Positions 1 through 6,107 are shown, counted from the first letter of the stretch. The stretch is 8,689 nt of DNA from Myxococcales bacterium (GCA_003170035.1 PMZX01000503.1:4092-12780), one strand, 5' to 3'. Numbers and translations are program-made. Notes: generated from the letters alone by a model not told the origin.

Positions 1-1010
1 ACCGGCATGCCCGCGCGCAGCTTGCCGGCGCGATTGGCCAGCACGATCTCGACCGGATAAACCAGGCGATCTCGATCGCTGCGCGTCTGGATGTTGCGCG
101 GGGTGAACTCGGCCTTGAGGGCCACGGTCGAGACCTGGCCGAGAAATTCCTCGCCCGGATAGGCATCAGCCACCGCCACGGCCGGCGCGCCCAGCTTGAC
201 CGCGCCCAGTTCGGCGTTGGGCAGGTAGAAGGTGGCACGCACCTCGGAAAGGTCGAGCAGGCGCACCAGCGTGGTCCCGGGCGCGACCAACTCGCCTTCT
301 TCATGGGGCAGCTCGGTGACCCAGGCGTCACGGGGTGCCGCAATCTCGCACTCGTCGACCAGCAGGCGCACGCGCGCCACGCTGGCCGCGGCCGCGCGGG
401 CGCTGGCGTGGGCAGCCTGCGCTTGCGCTGCAGACGCCTTCCAGGTCGCGCCCGCGGCACCGACCTGAGCCTGGCTGGCCCGAGCCTGGGCGCGCAGAGC
501 CTCCACCTGATGGGCAAGGCCGTCGGCGCTGGCGCGGGTCTGGTCGCGGCTGGACAGGGCCACGTCGTCAGTCAGCCTGTCCAGCCGGCTGGCTTGCCGG
601 AGAGTGGCGTCGCGTTGGGACGAGAGCGACGCCGCCTGCGCCTCGGAGGCGATACGGGCGGCGCCCGCCACTTGCTGGGTGGCTCGCGCTGCGCCGATCG
701 AGGCCTCGGCTGCGCGGGCCTGATCCTCGGCCGCTGCCTGGCGCTCCTGGGCTTCGGAGAGGGAGGCTCGCGCATCGGCGCAGTCTAGGCTCACCAGCAG
801 GTCGCCCTTCTTGACGGCCGCGCCCTTCTTCACGTGCAGGCGGGCCACGCGCGCGCTGATGCGCGACGAGAGGTCGACCTCGGTGCCCTCGATCTCGCCT
901 GCGCCGCCCGTGGGCCCGCGCAAGGCGCGCTCCTGCATCCGCAGGCGCGTGGCTAGCAGGCCGGCGAGGGCGAGTACAAGGACGATGAGAACGATGGCGA
1001 CCCTGCGCAT
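1..1010 (-). CDS. HlyD/YbhG-family periplasmic adaptor (membrane fusion protein), partial at C-terminus
   Basis: The product is probably the inner-membrane-anchored adaptor of a tripartite exporter, bridging a pump to an outer-membrane channel. About 336 residues are visible. Residues 3-22 are one hydrophobic anchor. The first half of a lipoyl-like domain follows (about 39-76, ending LLVSLDCADA). A long Ala/Gln-rich coiled coil spans about 79-225. The second lipoyl half begins near CEIAAPRDAWVTELP, and a beta-barrel region contains EFTPRNIQTRSDRDRLVYP, typical of adaptors working with ABC pumps. The frame stays open to the left edge and ends in KLRAGMP, normally close to the C-terminus, so little is missing. 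The ATG at 1008-1010 is set by AAGGAG at 1016-1021, five bases upstream. It is divergent from the TolC gene and preceded by a sigma-54 promoter match. Pump genes are expected beyond the left edge (inference). The family call is firm; the substrate is unknown. Confidence 0.92.
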   Translation of the reverse strand, partial: MRRVAIVLIVLVLALAGLLATRLRMQERALRGPTGGAGEIEGTEVDLSSRISARVARLHVKKGAAVKKGDLLVSLDCADARASLSEAQERQAAAEDQARAAEASIGAARATQQVAGAARIASEAQAASLSSQRDATLRQASRLDRLTDDVALSSRDQTRASADGLAHQVEALRAQARASQAQVGAAGATWKASAAQAQAAHASARAAAASVARVRLLVDECEIAAPRDAWVTELPHEEGELVAPGTTLVRLLDLSEVRATFYLPNAELGAVKLGAPAVAVADAYPGEEFLGQVSTVALKAEFTPRNIQTRSDRDRLVYPVEIVLANRAGKLRAGMP

Positions 1011-1036
1011 GAGGACTCCTTGCTGGTTTGCGAATG

Positions 1037-1052
1037 AGCAAGTCGCGTGCCG
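1037..1052 (-). promoter_or_regulatory. Sigma-54 (-24/-12) promoter for the adaptor gene
   Basis: Read on the minus strand, the element is CGGCACGCGACTTGCT. Against the sigma-54 consensus TGGCACG-N4-TTGCW it matches 11 of 12 positions. The invariant GG and GC are separated by exactly 10 bases, and the only deviation is the first base. Transcription would start near 1024-1027, giving a leader of about 15 bases that still contains the AAGGAG ribosome binding site at 1016-1021. A sigma-54 activator is encoded in the divergent operon. Confidence 0.8.
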
Positions 1053-1154
1053 GGGATTGCCGCGCGTTCTCGTGGAGGGCGCGCCAAGAACTGTAAGGAT
1101 CTCCGACACCACGTTCGGCTTTCCGACGGGCAGAAGAATGCGCCGGGATTGTTG

Positions 1155-1170
1155 GGAGCGTGCGCGCTCC
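1155..1170. repeat. Short inverted repeat, 6-bp arms
   Basis: GGAGCG and CGCTCC are perfect arms around a 4-base loop (TGCG). It lies about 40 bp (centre to centre) left of the larger palindrome at 1192-1212 and shares a GGnGCG...CGCnCC pattern with it. It could be a second, weaker activator half-site, or chance in GC-rich DNA. Confidence 0.35.
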
Positions 1171-1191
1171 TCTCGAATCACGTTTTGCATA

Positions 1192-1212
1192 GGGGCGACC
1201 TGCGGTCGCCCC
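1192..1212. repeat. 21-bp palindrome, candidate activator (UAS) site
   Basis: GGGGCGACC and GGTCGCCCC are perfect 9-bp arms around TGC. The centre (1202) lies about 175 bp from the predicted minus-strand start and about 193 bp from the plus-strand start, a normal distance for an NtrC-type upstream activator site serving both promoters. Alternatively it is a REP-like dispersed element: ATAGGGGCGACC (1189-1200) recurs exactly at 5578-5589, inside another hairpin. Confidence 0.5.
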
Positions 1213-1296
1213 CGAGGGCCAGCGCCGGCTCCCCACGGGCACCAGTCGTTTCGTCGCAGAAACTCGGCGGATCGGGGCACACCCAGGTAGACCGCA

Positions 1297-1340
1297 GGGC
1301 GCCGCTACAAAGCGGTGCCGGCTGGCGCCCAATGCACCGC
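1297..1340. repeat. Cluster of overlapping inverted repeats upstream of the TolC gene
   Basis: Three imbricated dyads occur here. GGGCGCC (1297-1303) pairs with GGCGCCC (1324-1330). CCGCT (1302-1306) pairs with AGCGG (1311-1315). GCGGTGC (1312-1318) pairs with GCACCGC (1334-1340). They sit roughly 55-100 bp upstream of the predicted plus-strand start, so an activator or accessory bending protein could bind. Such dyads also arise by chance at this GC content. Confidence 0.3.
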
Positions 1341-1368
1341 CTCTGTAGCGAAAAGGGCACTCTGTTTC

Positions 1369-1384
1369 CGGCATCGATTTTGCT
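1369..1384 (+). promoter_or_regulatory. Sigma-54 (-24/-12) promoter for the TolC-kinase-activator operon
   Basis: The element CGGCATCGATTTTGCT matches the sigma-54 consensus at 9 of 12 positions. It has the invariant GG, exactly 10 bases, then GC, and a complete TTGCT -12 box. The first base deviates to C, as in the facing promoter at 1037-1052. The start would be near A1395, giving a leader of only about 14 bases before the ATG at 1409. The operon encodes a sigma-54 activator, so autoregulation is expected if the call is right. Confidence 0.65.
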
Positions 1385-1408
1385 CTCCAAGGCGAACGGA
1401 CGACAACC

Positions 1409-2746
1409 ATGAGGACGAGCAGACCTGCTGGAACCTTCCTGGCCCTTGTCCTGTGCCTGGCACCTGAGGCATGGGCCGAGGACGATCTGGCCCCAAAGGC
1501 CCTGACCCTGAACCAGGCACTGGCCGAGTTGGATAGCCAGAGCCCCAGCTTGGCCCAGGCGCGCAGCCGCGTGGGGGAGGCGCGTGCGCTTGCCACGCAA
1601 GCGGCGGTGCCGCTGGTCCCGACCGTCGTGGCTGCGGGCGGATACACCCGCAACAGCGCCGACGCGAGAGTGGATTTCAGTAGGATTTCCGTGCCCGGAA
1701 TGCCCCCAGGCGCGTTGCCCTCGGGCCCGCTGGTCATCCAGCCGCTGGGTGTGTGGACCGCTTCGGGCACGGTGCGTGTTCCCCTGGTCATTCCCAACGC
1801 GTGGGCTGACTGGGCGGCTGCCCAGCGAGCGGCCGACGCGGTGGCGGCCAGTGCGGAGTCTGCGCGCCTGCAACTGCGCGCATCGCTGGCTCAGGCCGCC
1901 TGGGCCGCAGCCGCGGCCGAGGAGATCGTGGCGGTCTCCGAACGCGCGGTGATCGTGGCGGAAGAACATCAAAGAAGTGCTGCCCGCAGCGTGACCGCTG
2001 GCACGGAGGCGCCCCTGTCGGTGCTCAAGGCCGAGACCGAGGTGGTCAAGCGCCAGAGCGATCTGGCGCAGGCACGCGCCAACCGCGAACGCAGCCACCT
2101 GGCGCTGGGCGTGCTCCTGGGCAAGACGGAGCCTGTGCGCGTGCTACTGCCGCCGGTCGCGGCGGGCGAGATCCCGCAGCAAGTGGAGAGCCTGGTGGCC
2201 GAAGCGTTGCAGGGTCGGCCCGAGCTTGTGGCACAAGAGGCACAGATTCGTGCTGCCCGCGCGCAAATGACTGCCGCGCGATTGCGCTGGCTGCCGCAAA
2301 TCTCTGGTAGCGGCACGGTCTTCGCCGCGGACGTGCCCTATCCGACGGGGAAGAAAGAGGGCTGGCGCCTTACGCTCGACGCCCTGTGGCCGCTCTACGA
2401 CGGCGGGCTGGCCAGCGGCAAGCGGGATCAGGCCGAAGCAGCCTCGGTCACGGCGCAGGCTGCTGCCGAGACGCAGCGACTCAGTATCGTCCAGGAGGTG
2501 CAGGACACCCGTCGCGATGTCTCGGTGGCAGGCGAGCGCCTGCACCTGGCCGAACAGCAGCGGGATCTTGCCACTGCAGCGGCGGCCTCGGCCAAGCGCA
2601 CCTTCGAGGCAGGCGTGGCCAGCTCGCTCGACGTGCTGGATGCGAACGACAAGTTGTACCAGGCCGACGTGGCCATGGCCGACGCACGCGGCAGGCTGGG
2701 CATCGCGCGCGTGGCGCTGGACAGGGCCCTGGGGCGGATGCGCTGA
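1409..2746 (+). CDS. TolC-family outer-membrane efflux protein
   Basis: The product is the outer-membrane channel of a tripartite export system, expected to dock with the divergently encoded adaptor. At 445 residues it has the usual family length. Residues 1-23 form a signal peptide with a good signal peptidase I site (AWA|ED). Two outer-membrane-efflux repeats follow. Each opens with the family signature: LTLNQALAELDSQSPSLAQAR in the first and LVAEALQGRPELVAQEAQIR in the second, with long Ala-rich helices. The C-terminal half holds LYDGGLASGKRDQAEA and VASSLDVLDANDKLYQADVA, both typical. A Pro-rich stretch (about 96-115) is a variable strand/loop region. The ATG is placed by the signal peptide, although its ribosome binding site is weak (GGA at 1398-1400). 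The stop overlaps the kinase start by one base (TGATG), so the two are translationally coupled. Confidence 0.93.
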   Translation: MRTSRPAGTFLALVLCLAPEAWAEDDLAPKALTLNQALAELDSQSPSLAQARSRVGEARALATQAAVPLVPTVVAAGGYTRNSADARVDFSRISVPGMPPGALPSGPLVIQPLGVWTASGTVRVPLVIPNAWADWAAAQRAADAVAASAESARLQLRASLAQAAWAAAAAEEIVAVSERAVIVAEEHQRSAARSVTAGTEAPLSVLKAETEVVKRQSDLAQARANRERSHLALGVLLGKTEPVRVLLPPVAAGEIPQQVESLVAEALQGRPELVAQEAQIRAARAQMTAARLRWLPQISGSGTVFAADVPYPTGKKEGWRLTLDALWPLYDGGLASGKRDQAEAASVTAQAAAETQRLSIVQEVQDTRRDVSVAGERLHLAEQQRDLATAAAASAKRTFEAGVASSLDVLDANDKLYQADVAMADARGRLGIARVALDRALGRMR

Positions 2747-4074
2747 TGAGCGAGCCCGGTTCCGCCAATCTCGCCGAGGGCGCGCGCGCTGACGGGGGCA
2801 CTCCCGGCTTTGACGAGCTCGAGCGCGAGGAGCTGTCGCGCCTCTTTGGCCGCGTGGCCTGGGCGCGCGTGGCGGTGTTGCCGGTGCTGGTCGGGTTGGT
2901 CATGTGGCTGCTGGTCACCGACGAGACACCGTGGCGACGCTGGCTGCTCGGCACACTCATCGTGTTGGCGTCGGCGTTCTTCCTGGTGGAAGCCGGGCGC
3001 CACCGTGGATCGGGTTTTCAGCGCGGCACGATTCGCATCAACCTGACCTTTGCAGTGCTGGCGCAGGCGGCAGCCACCTTTGCCACCGGCGGTCTGGGCA
3101 GCCCACTGCTGCCGGTCATGTTCCCCATCGCCATGATCGTGGCCATCACCACCCGGCCACCAACGTCCGTCGTTCTGGTTGCTTGCCAGATTGCAGTTCT
3201 GTGGGCCATGGCCCTGAGCGAGGCCCAGGGGTTGGTGCCCAATCTGAATCTGGTCGCCTTCGGGGGCGGCTCGCGTGCGGGCTGGAGTGATACGCACCTG
3301 TGGGTCAACGCGGCCTTTGCCAGCGGCGGTTTGCTGGTGGTCGCCAGCCTGGGCCGGATCATTCGCGGCGCCTTCGACGCGATGATTCGGCGGGCGCTGC
3401 GGGCGCGACAGGAATCGGTGCGGGCCCATGCCGATCTGTCGGCGCTGGCCGGTGAGATTGCGCATGAGTTGAAGAACCCCTTGGCCAGTGTGAAGGGCCT
3501 GGCTGGCCTGCTGGCGCAGGATGTGGAAGCGGGTAAATCAGGCGAGCGGCTCGCCGTGCTCCGGCGCGAGGTGGACCGGATGCAAGGGATCCTGGAGGAG
3601 TTTCTCAATTTTTCGCGTCCGCTGGTGCCGGTTGCGGCCGAGAGCGTGGACCTCGATGTTCTCTGTCGTGAGGTGGCGGCTTTGCACGAGGGCATGGCGC
3701 ACGAGCGCAGCGTCTCGATCGAGGTGCGCGTGGCAGACACGACTGCGCTGTGCGATCCGCGCAAGATCGAGCAGGTTCTGCTCAACCTGGTGCAGAACGC
3801 GCTGGAGGCGAGCCCAGCCGGCACCACGGTGGAGATCGAAGCCAGCCACGATAGCGAAGGCGTGCAGGTTCGTGTGCTGGATCGGGGTCCGGGCGTGGCT
3901 GCCGAAGTTGGGGCCAGGGTCTTCGAGCCAGGCGTGACCAGCAAGGCGCAGGGCTCGGGACTGGGCCTGACCATCGCGCGCGCCCTGGCCCGCCAGCACG
4001 GCGGCGATCTCGATCTCGGTGGCCGCGACGGTGGTGGCTGTGTGGCCGTGCTGCGCCTCCCTGCGGCTCACTAG
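2746..4074 (+). CDS. Sensor histidine kinase with RegB/PrrB-like six-TM sensor
   Basis: This 442-residue inner-membrane kinase probably phosphorylates the activator encoded downstream. The N-terminus carries about six membrane segments (roughly 38-57, 66-82, 98-114, 119-136, 140-157, 185-203) and no sizeable periplasmic domain. Between TM3 and TM4, GGLGSPL (115-121) aligns with the GGxxNPF quinone-binding signature of RegB/PrrB kinases. The HisKA H-box is EIAHELKNPL with phospho-acceptor His240. The ATPase domain shows N-box NLVQNALEA (N347, N351), G1 DRGPG (379-383) and G2 GSGLGLTIA (403-411). There is no HAMP or PAS domain. The ATG at 2746 overlaps the TolC stop by one base, with a G-rich site at 2731-2737. 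The frame stays open upstream to 2386, but that part lies inside the TolC gene and is rejected. The kinase call is firm; quinone sensing is inference from one motif. Confidence 0.93.
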   Translation: MSEPGSANLAEGARADGGTPGFDELEREELSRLFGRVAWARVAVLPVLVGLVMWLLVTDETPWRRWLLGTLIVLASAFFLVEAGRHRGSGFQRGTIRINLTFAVLAQAAATFATGGLGSPLLPVMFPIAMIVAITTRPPTSVVLVACQIAVLWAMALSEAQGLVPNLNLVAFGGGSRAGWSDTHLWVNAAFASGGLLVVASLGRIIRGAFDAMIRRALRARQESVRAHADLSALAGEIAHELKNPLASVKGLAGLLAQDVEAGKSGERLAVLRREVDRMQGILEEFLNFSRPLVPVAAESVDLDVLCREVAALHEGMAHERSVSIEVRVADTTALCDPRKIEQVLLNLVQNALEASPAGTTVEIEASHDSEGVQVRVLDRGPGVAAEVGARVFEPGVTSKAQGSGLGLTIARALARQHGGDLDLGGRDGGGCVAVLRLPAAH

Positions 4075-4107
4075 CTGCCTGGCCGCGCTGGAAATGAAGG
4101 GGCGATC

Positions 4108-4179
4108 GTGGGTACCATGGCCGCCATGGCGCAGGTTCACGCCGACCAGACCATGTTGCTCGACGGCGACTCATGTTGA
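4108..4179 (+). CDS. Possible small coupling ORF (23 aa) upstream of the activator
   Basis: A GTG at 4108 lies five bases after AAGGGG (4097-4102), a better ribosome binding site than any before the activator ATG. The product would be 23 residues, with an N-terminal part reading MGTMAAMAQVHADQ. About four fifths of its codons end in G or C, as in real genes here. Its TGA (4177-4179) overlaps the activator start codon in the arrangement ATGTTGA. This looks like a leader that delivers ribosomes to the activator. It is in frame with the kinase and follows its TAG, so it could also be read-through sequence. No known family is recognised, and it may be chance. Confidence 0.3.
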   Translation: MGTMAAMAQVHADQTMLLDGDSC

Positions 4180-5516
4180 AGCCACGTGTGTTGGTGGTCG
4201 ACGATGACGCCGGCGTTCGCTATACGCTGCGCGAGATCCTGGAGTCGTCTGGCCTGGAGGTGGACGTCGCATCCGACGGGGTGGAGGCCATGGAGCGTCT
4301 GCAGCTTCAGCCAGCGCAGCTGGTGGTGACCGATCTGCGCATGCCGCGCATGGACGGCATGGAGCTGCTGCGCAAGTTGGTGGCGCAGAATCCGGCCCCG
4401 CGGGTGGTGGTGATCACCGCCCACGGTTCGGAACGTCAGGCGGTGGAGGCGATCAAGGCCGGCGCGTACGACTACTTCCGCAAGCCCTTCGAAGCCGACG
4501 AACTGGTCGCGGTGATCAAACGGGCCACCGAGACGGCGCGCCTGGCGCTGGAGAACGAGCGGCTGCGGGGCGAGCTGGCGCTGGCGCGCACCCTGGTCTT
4601 CGCTTCCGAGGCCATGGGCGCGCTGGCCGTGCTGGTGGGCCGGGTGGCCCCGCGCGACAGCACGGTGTTGATCACTGGCGAAAGTGGAACCGGCAAGGAG
4701 CGTTTGGCCGAAGCCATCGTGCGGGCTTCGCGGCGCGCGGCCAAGCCCTTCGTGCGCTTCAACTGTGCCTCGCTGACCGCGGAGCTGGCCGAGGCCGAGT
4801 TGTTCGGTCACGTACGCGGCGCTTTTACCGGCGCGGTGCGATCGCGCGGCGGCCTTTTCGGCGAGGCTGACGGCGGTAGCGTGCTGCTCGACGAGGTGAG
4901 CGAGTTGGCGCTGCCGCTGCAAGGGATGTTGCTGCGGGCGCTGCAGGAACGCGAGATCCGGGCCGTGGGCGAGGATCGGCCGCGCCACATCGACGTCCGC
5001 GTGCTGGCGGCCAGCAACCGCGATCTGAAGACCGAGGTGGCGCGAGGCAGGTTCCGGGAGGATCTGTTCTGGCGCCTGGCGGTGGTGGAATTGCATATCC
5101 CACCGCTGCGCGAGCGGCCCGACGATATACCGGTTCTGGCCCGGCACTTTCTCGACCGAGCCGCCGAGCGCCTGGGGGTCGCGCCCTTTGACCTGTCGGA
5201 CGCGCTTCTCGCGCGCCTGGCGGCCCACAACTGGCCGGGCAACGTGCGTGAATTGCAGAACGCCATCGAGCGCCTGGTGGCATTGTCTCCCGAGGGAGAA
5301 CTCGATTTGTCACTACTTGCGCCGGGCCGGTCGTCGTCTTCATCCGATGGTCAGTCACGTCTGCGCGACAAGGTCGACGCTTTCGAGCGCGGGCTGATCG
5401 TCGATGCCCTGTGCGCCTGCGCCGGCAATCGCAGCGAGGCCGCGCGCCAGCTTGGCATCTCGCGCGTGACCTTGCACGACAAGCTGAGAAAGCACGGAAT
5501 CGGCAACGACTTGTAG
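4173..5516 (+). CDS. NtrC-family sigma-54-dependent response regulator (enhancer-binding protein)
   Basis: This 447-residue activator remodels sigma-54 RNA polymerase after phosphorylation. The receiver domain (about 4-118) has the acidic pocket D10-D12, phospho-acceptor D54 (TDLRMPRMDG), T82 and K104 (YFRKPF). The AAA+ domain (about 145-370) has Walker A GESGTGKE (169-176), the sigma-54-contacting loop GAFTGA (216-221), Walker B VLLDE ending D240-E241, and NWPGNVREL. The C-terminus (about 415-445) is a Fis-type helix-turn-helix, RSEAARQLGISRVTLHDKLR. All catalytic and sigma-54 contact residues are intact. No in-frame start lies upstream before a stop at 4095, so the ATG at 4173 stands, though it lacks a strong ribosome binding site. 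The gap to the kinase is 98 bp, and the likely targets are the two -24/-12 promoters upstream. The TAG stop lies inside a long inverted repeat. Confidence 0.95.
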   Translation: MLKPRVLVVDDDAGVRYTLREILESSGLEVDVASDGVEAMERLQLQPAQLVVTDLRMPRMDGMELLRKLVAQNPAPRVVVITAHGSERQAVEAIKAGAYDYFRKPFEADELVAVIKRATETARLALENERLRGELALARTLVFASEAMGALAVLVGRVAPRDSTVLITGESGTGKERLAEAIVRASRRAAKPFVRFNCASLTAELAEAELFGHVRGAFTGAVRSRGGLFGEADGGSVLLDEVSELALPLQGMLLRALQEREIRAVGEDRPRHIDVRVLAASNRDLKTEVARGRFREDLFWRLAVVELHIPPLRERPDDIPVLARHFLDRAAERLGVAPFDLSDALLARLAAHNWPGNVRELQNAIERLVALSPEGELDLSLLAPGRSSSSSDGQSRLRDKVDAFERGLIVDALCACAGNRSEAARQLGISRVTLHDKLRKHGIGNDL

Positions 5517-5564
5517 GCATAATGGAAACCATGGCCGTCCGCCATGGTTTCCATTATGCCTACA
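5512..5564. repeat. Perfect inverted repeat, 24-bp arms, 5-base loop, at the end of the activator gene
   Basis: Arms 5512-5535 and 5541-5564 are fully complementary around CGTCC. The left arm contains the activator's TAG stop (5514-5516). No T-run follows on either strand, so it is not a standard Rho-independent terminator. It lies between convergent genes, so a bidirectional transcription barrier or 3'-end stabilising hairpin is most likely. A palindromic repeat element is the alternative. Confidence 0.85.
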
Positions 5565-5574
5565 CCCGGCGTCG

Positions 5575-5603
5575 ACAATAGGGGCGACCGGCGCCTCTAT
5601 TGT
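5575..5603. repeat. Second inverted repeat in the convergent junction, 12-bp arms with one mismatch
   Basis: Arms 5575-5586 and 5592-5603 pair around ACCGG with a single non-Watson-Crick position. ATAGGGGCGACC in the left arm also occurs at 1189-1200, next to the palindrome of the divergent control region. There is no T-tract. It could act with the preceding hairpin as a terminator for the minus-strand operon ending at 5616, or be a dispersed repeat. Confidence 0.65.
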
Positions 5604-5615
5604 GGCAGTTCGCCG

Positions 5616-6071
5616 CTATTTCTTCGCCGGAGCCGCGCCGCCGCCTTTGCGGAAGCGTTTCCACACCACGGCGTCCAGCGCCCAGCGACCACAGCCCAGC
5701 ATCAGGATGGCGAGGGTTCCGGTCAGGTAGAGCACCGTGGTCTCGCGCTGTCGCCAGGGCAGGCCGGCCTCACCGGCGAAGAACGTCATTCCCAGGCTGA
5801 AGGCGAGCAGCAAGGCGGCCAGCCGACCCGCAAGGCCGAGCGTGACCAGGATTCCGCCGGCGAATTCCGCTGCCACGGCCAGCATCAGGCTGTGGCGGTG
5901 GCCCATGCCAAGGTGCTCAGGGAAGCTGGCCGCACGCTCGCTGAAGTGGCGCACCTTGTCCAGGCCGTGCAGGAGAACCACGTTGACGCCCACGCCGAGG
6001 CGCAGGACGAAGAGTCCTAGGTTGACTGTGCTTTCTCTACTGAAGACCGACACGGCTCCAGCGTGGCACAT
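5616..6071 (-). CDS. DoxX-family integral membrane protein
   Basis: A 151-residue protein with about four membrane segments (17-36, 62-81, 82-100, 110-128) and a basic, Gly/Ala-rich tail (KRFRKGGGAAPAKK). Features matching the DoxX family are the first helix LGLFVLRLGVGVNVVLLHGLDKV, the second helix beginning with an acidic residue and GG (AEFAGGILVTLGLAGR), and the overall length. DoxX proteins sit in the inner membrane; many are linked to redox or oxidative-stress functions, but this one's role is not evident. The ATG at 6071 has only a weak ribosome binding site. A GTG at 6053 is an alternative that would remove six residues ahead of the first helix. It follows the sugar kinase by 36 bp on the same strand and probably ends that operon, converging on the activator gene across two hairpins. 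Confidence 0.85.
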   Translation of the reverse strand: MCHAGAVSVFSRESTVNLGLFVLRLGVGVNVVLLHGLDKVRHFSERAASFPEHLGMGHRHSLMLAVAAEFAGGILVTLGLAGRLAALLLAFSLGMTFFAGEAGLPWRQRETTVLYLTGTLAILMLGCGRWALDAVVWKRFRKGGGAAPAKK

Positions 6072-6107
6072 CTGCGTGAAAGACCCAAAAAAGCAGCCAG
6101 CTTTCGC

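Larger units (their letters stand above)
1011..1408. promoter_or_regulatory. Divergent intergenic control region between adaptor and TolC genes
   Basis: This is the only stretch over 300 bases without a credible gene. It separates two divergent start codons. It contains a -24/-12 match close to each gene, facing outward, and several inverted repeats between them (1155-1170, 1192-1212, 1297-1340). Open frames across it on either strand overlap the neighbouring genes out of frame and show no family features. I saw no tRNA, riboswitch or CRISPR-like structure. Sigma-54 promoters need remote activator sites, which fits the unusually long spacer. Confidence 0.75.

Noticed and set aside
1320..1336. 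Possible third sigma-54 promoter, TGGCGCCCAATGCA
   Set aside because: The GG to GC spacing is two bases short. Sigma-54 requires 10 bases between them.
1409..1456. Lipoprotein signal in the TolC-family protein (Cys16)
   Set aside because: The residues before Cys16 do not form a lipobox, and a clear signal peptidase I site (AWA|ED) follows at 23/24.
568..1797. Long minus-strand open frame spanning the adaptor start and the TolC gene
   Set aside because: It crosses two well-supported genes and the promoter region in another frame, and its Arg/Pro/Ser-rich translation has no family features. It is a GC-rich shadow.
2386..2745. Upstream extension of the kinase reading frame to an ATG at 2386
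   Set aside because: This part lies out of frame within the well-supported TolC gene. The kinase start at 2746 overlaps the TolC stop in a standard TGATG coupling.
4137..5228. Long minus-strand open frame opposite the sigma-54 activator
   Set aside because: It is antisense to a gene with every NtrC-family motif intact, and its Gln/His-rich composition is typical of antisense shadow frames.
5522..5581. A 19-codon ORF starting METMAVRHGF in the long inverted repeat
   Set aside because: Because the repeat is palindromic, both strands give nearly the same peptide start. It lacks a ribosome binding site and is a by-product of the hairpin.
6087..6104. AAAGC-TGGCT-GCTTT with a T-run between the sugar kinase and DoxX genes (minus strand) as a terminator
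   Set aside because: The stem is only five pairs, mostly A-T, and overlaps the T-run. It is too weak to call a terminator in a likely operon.
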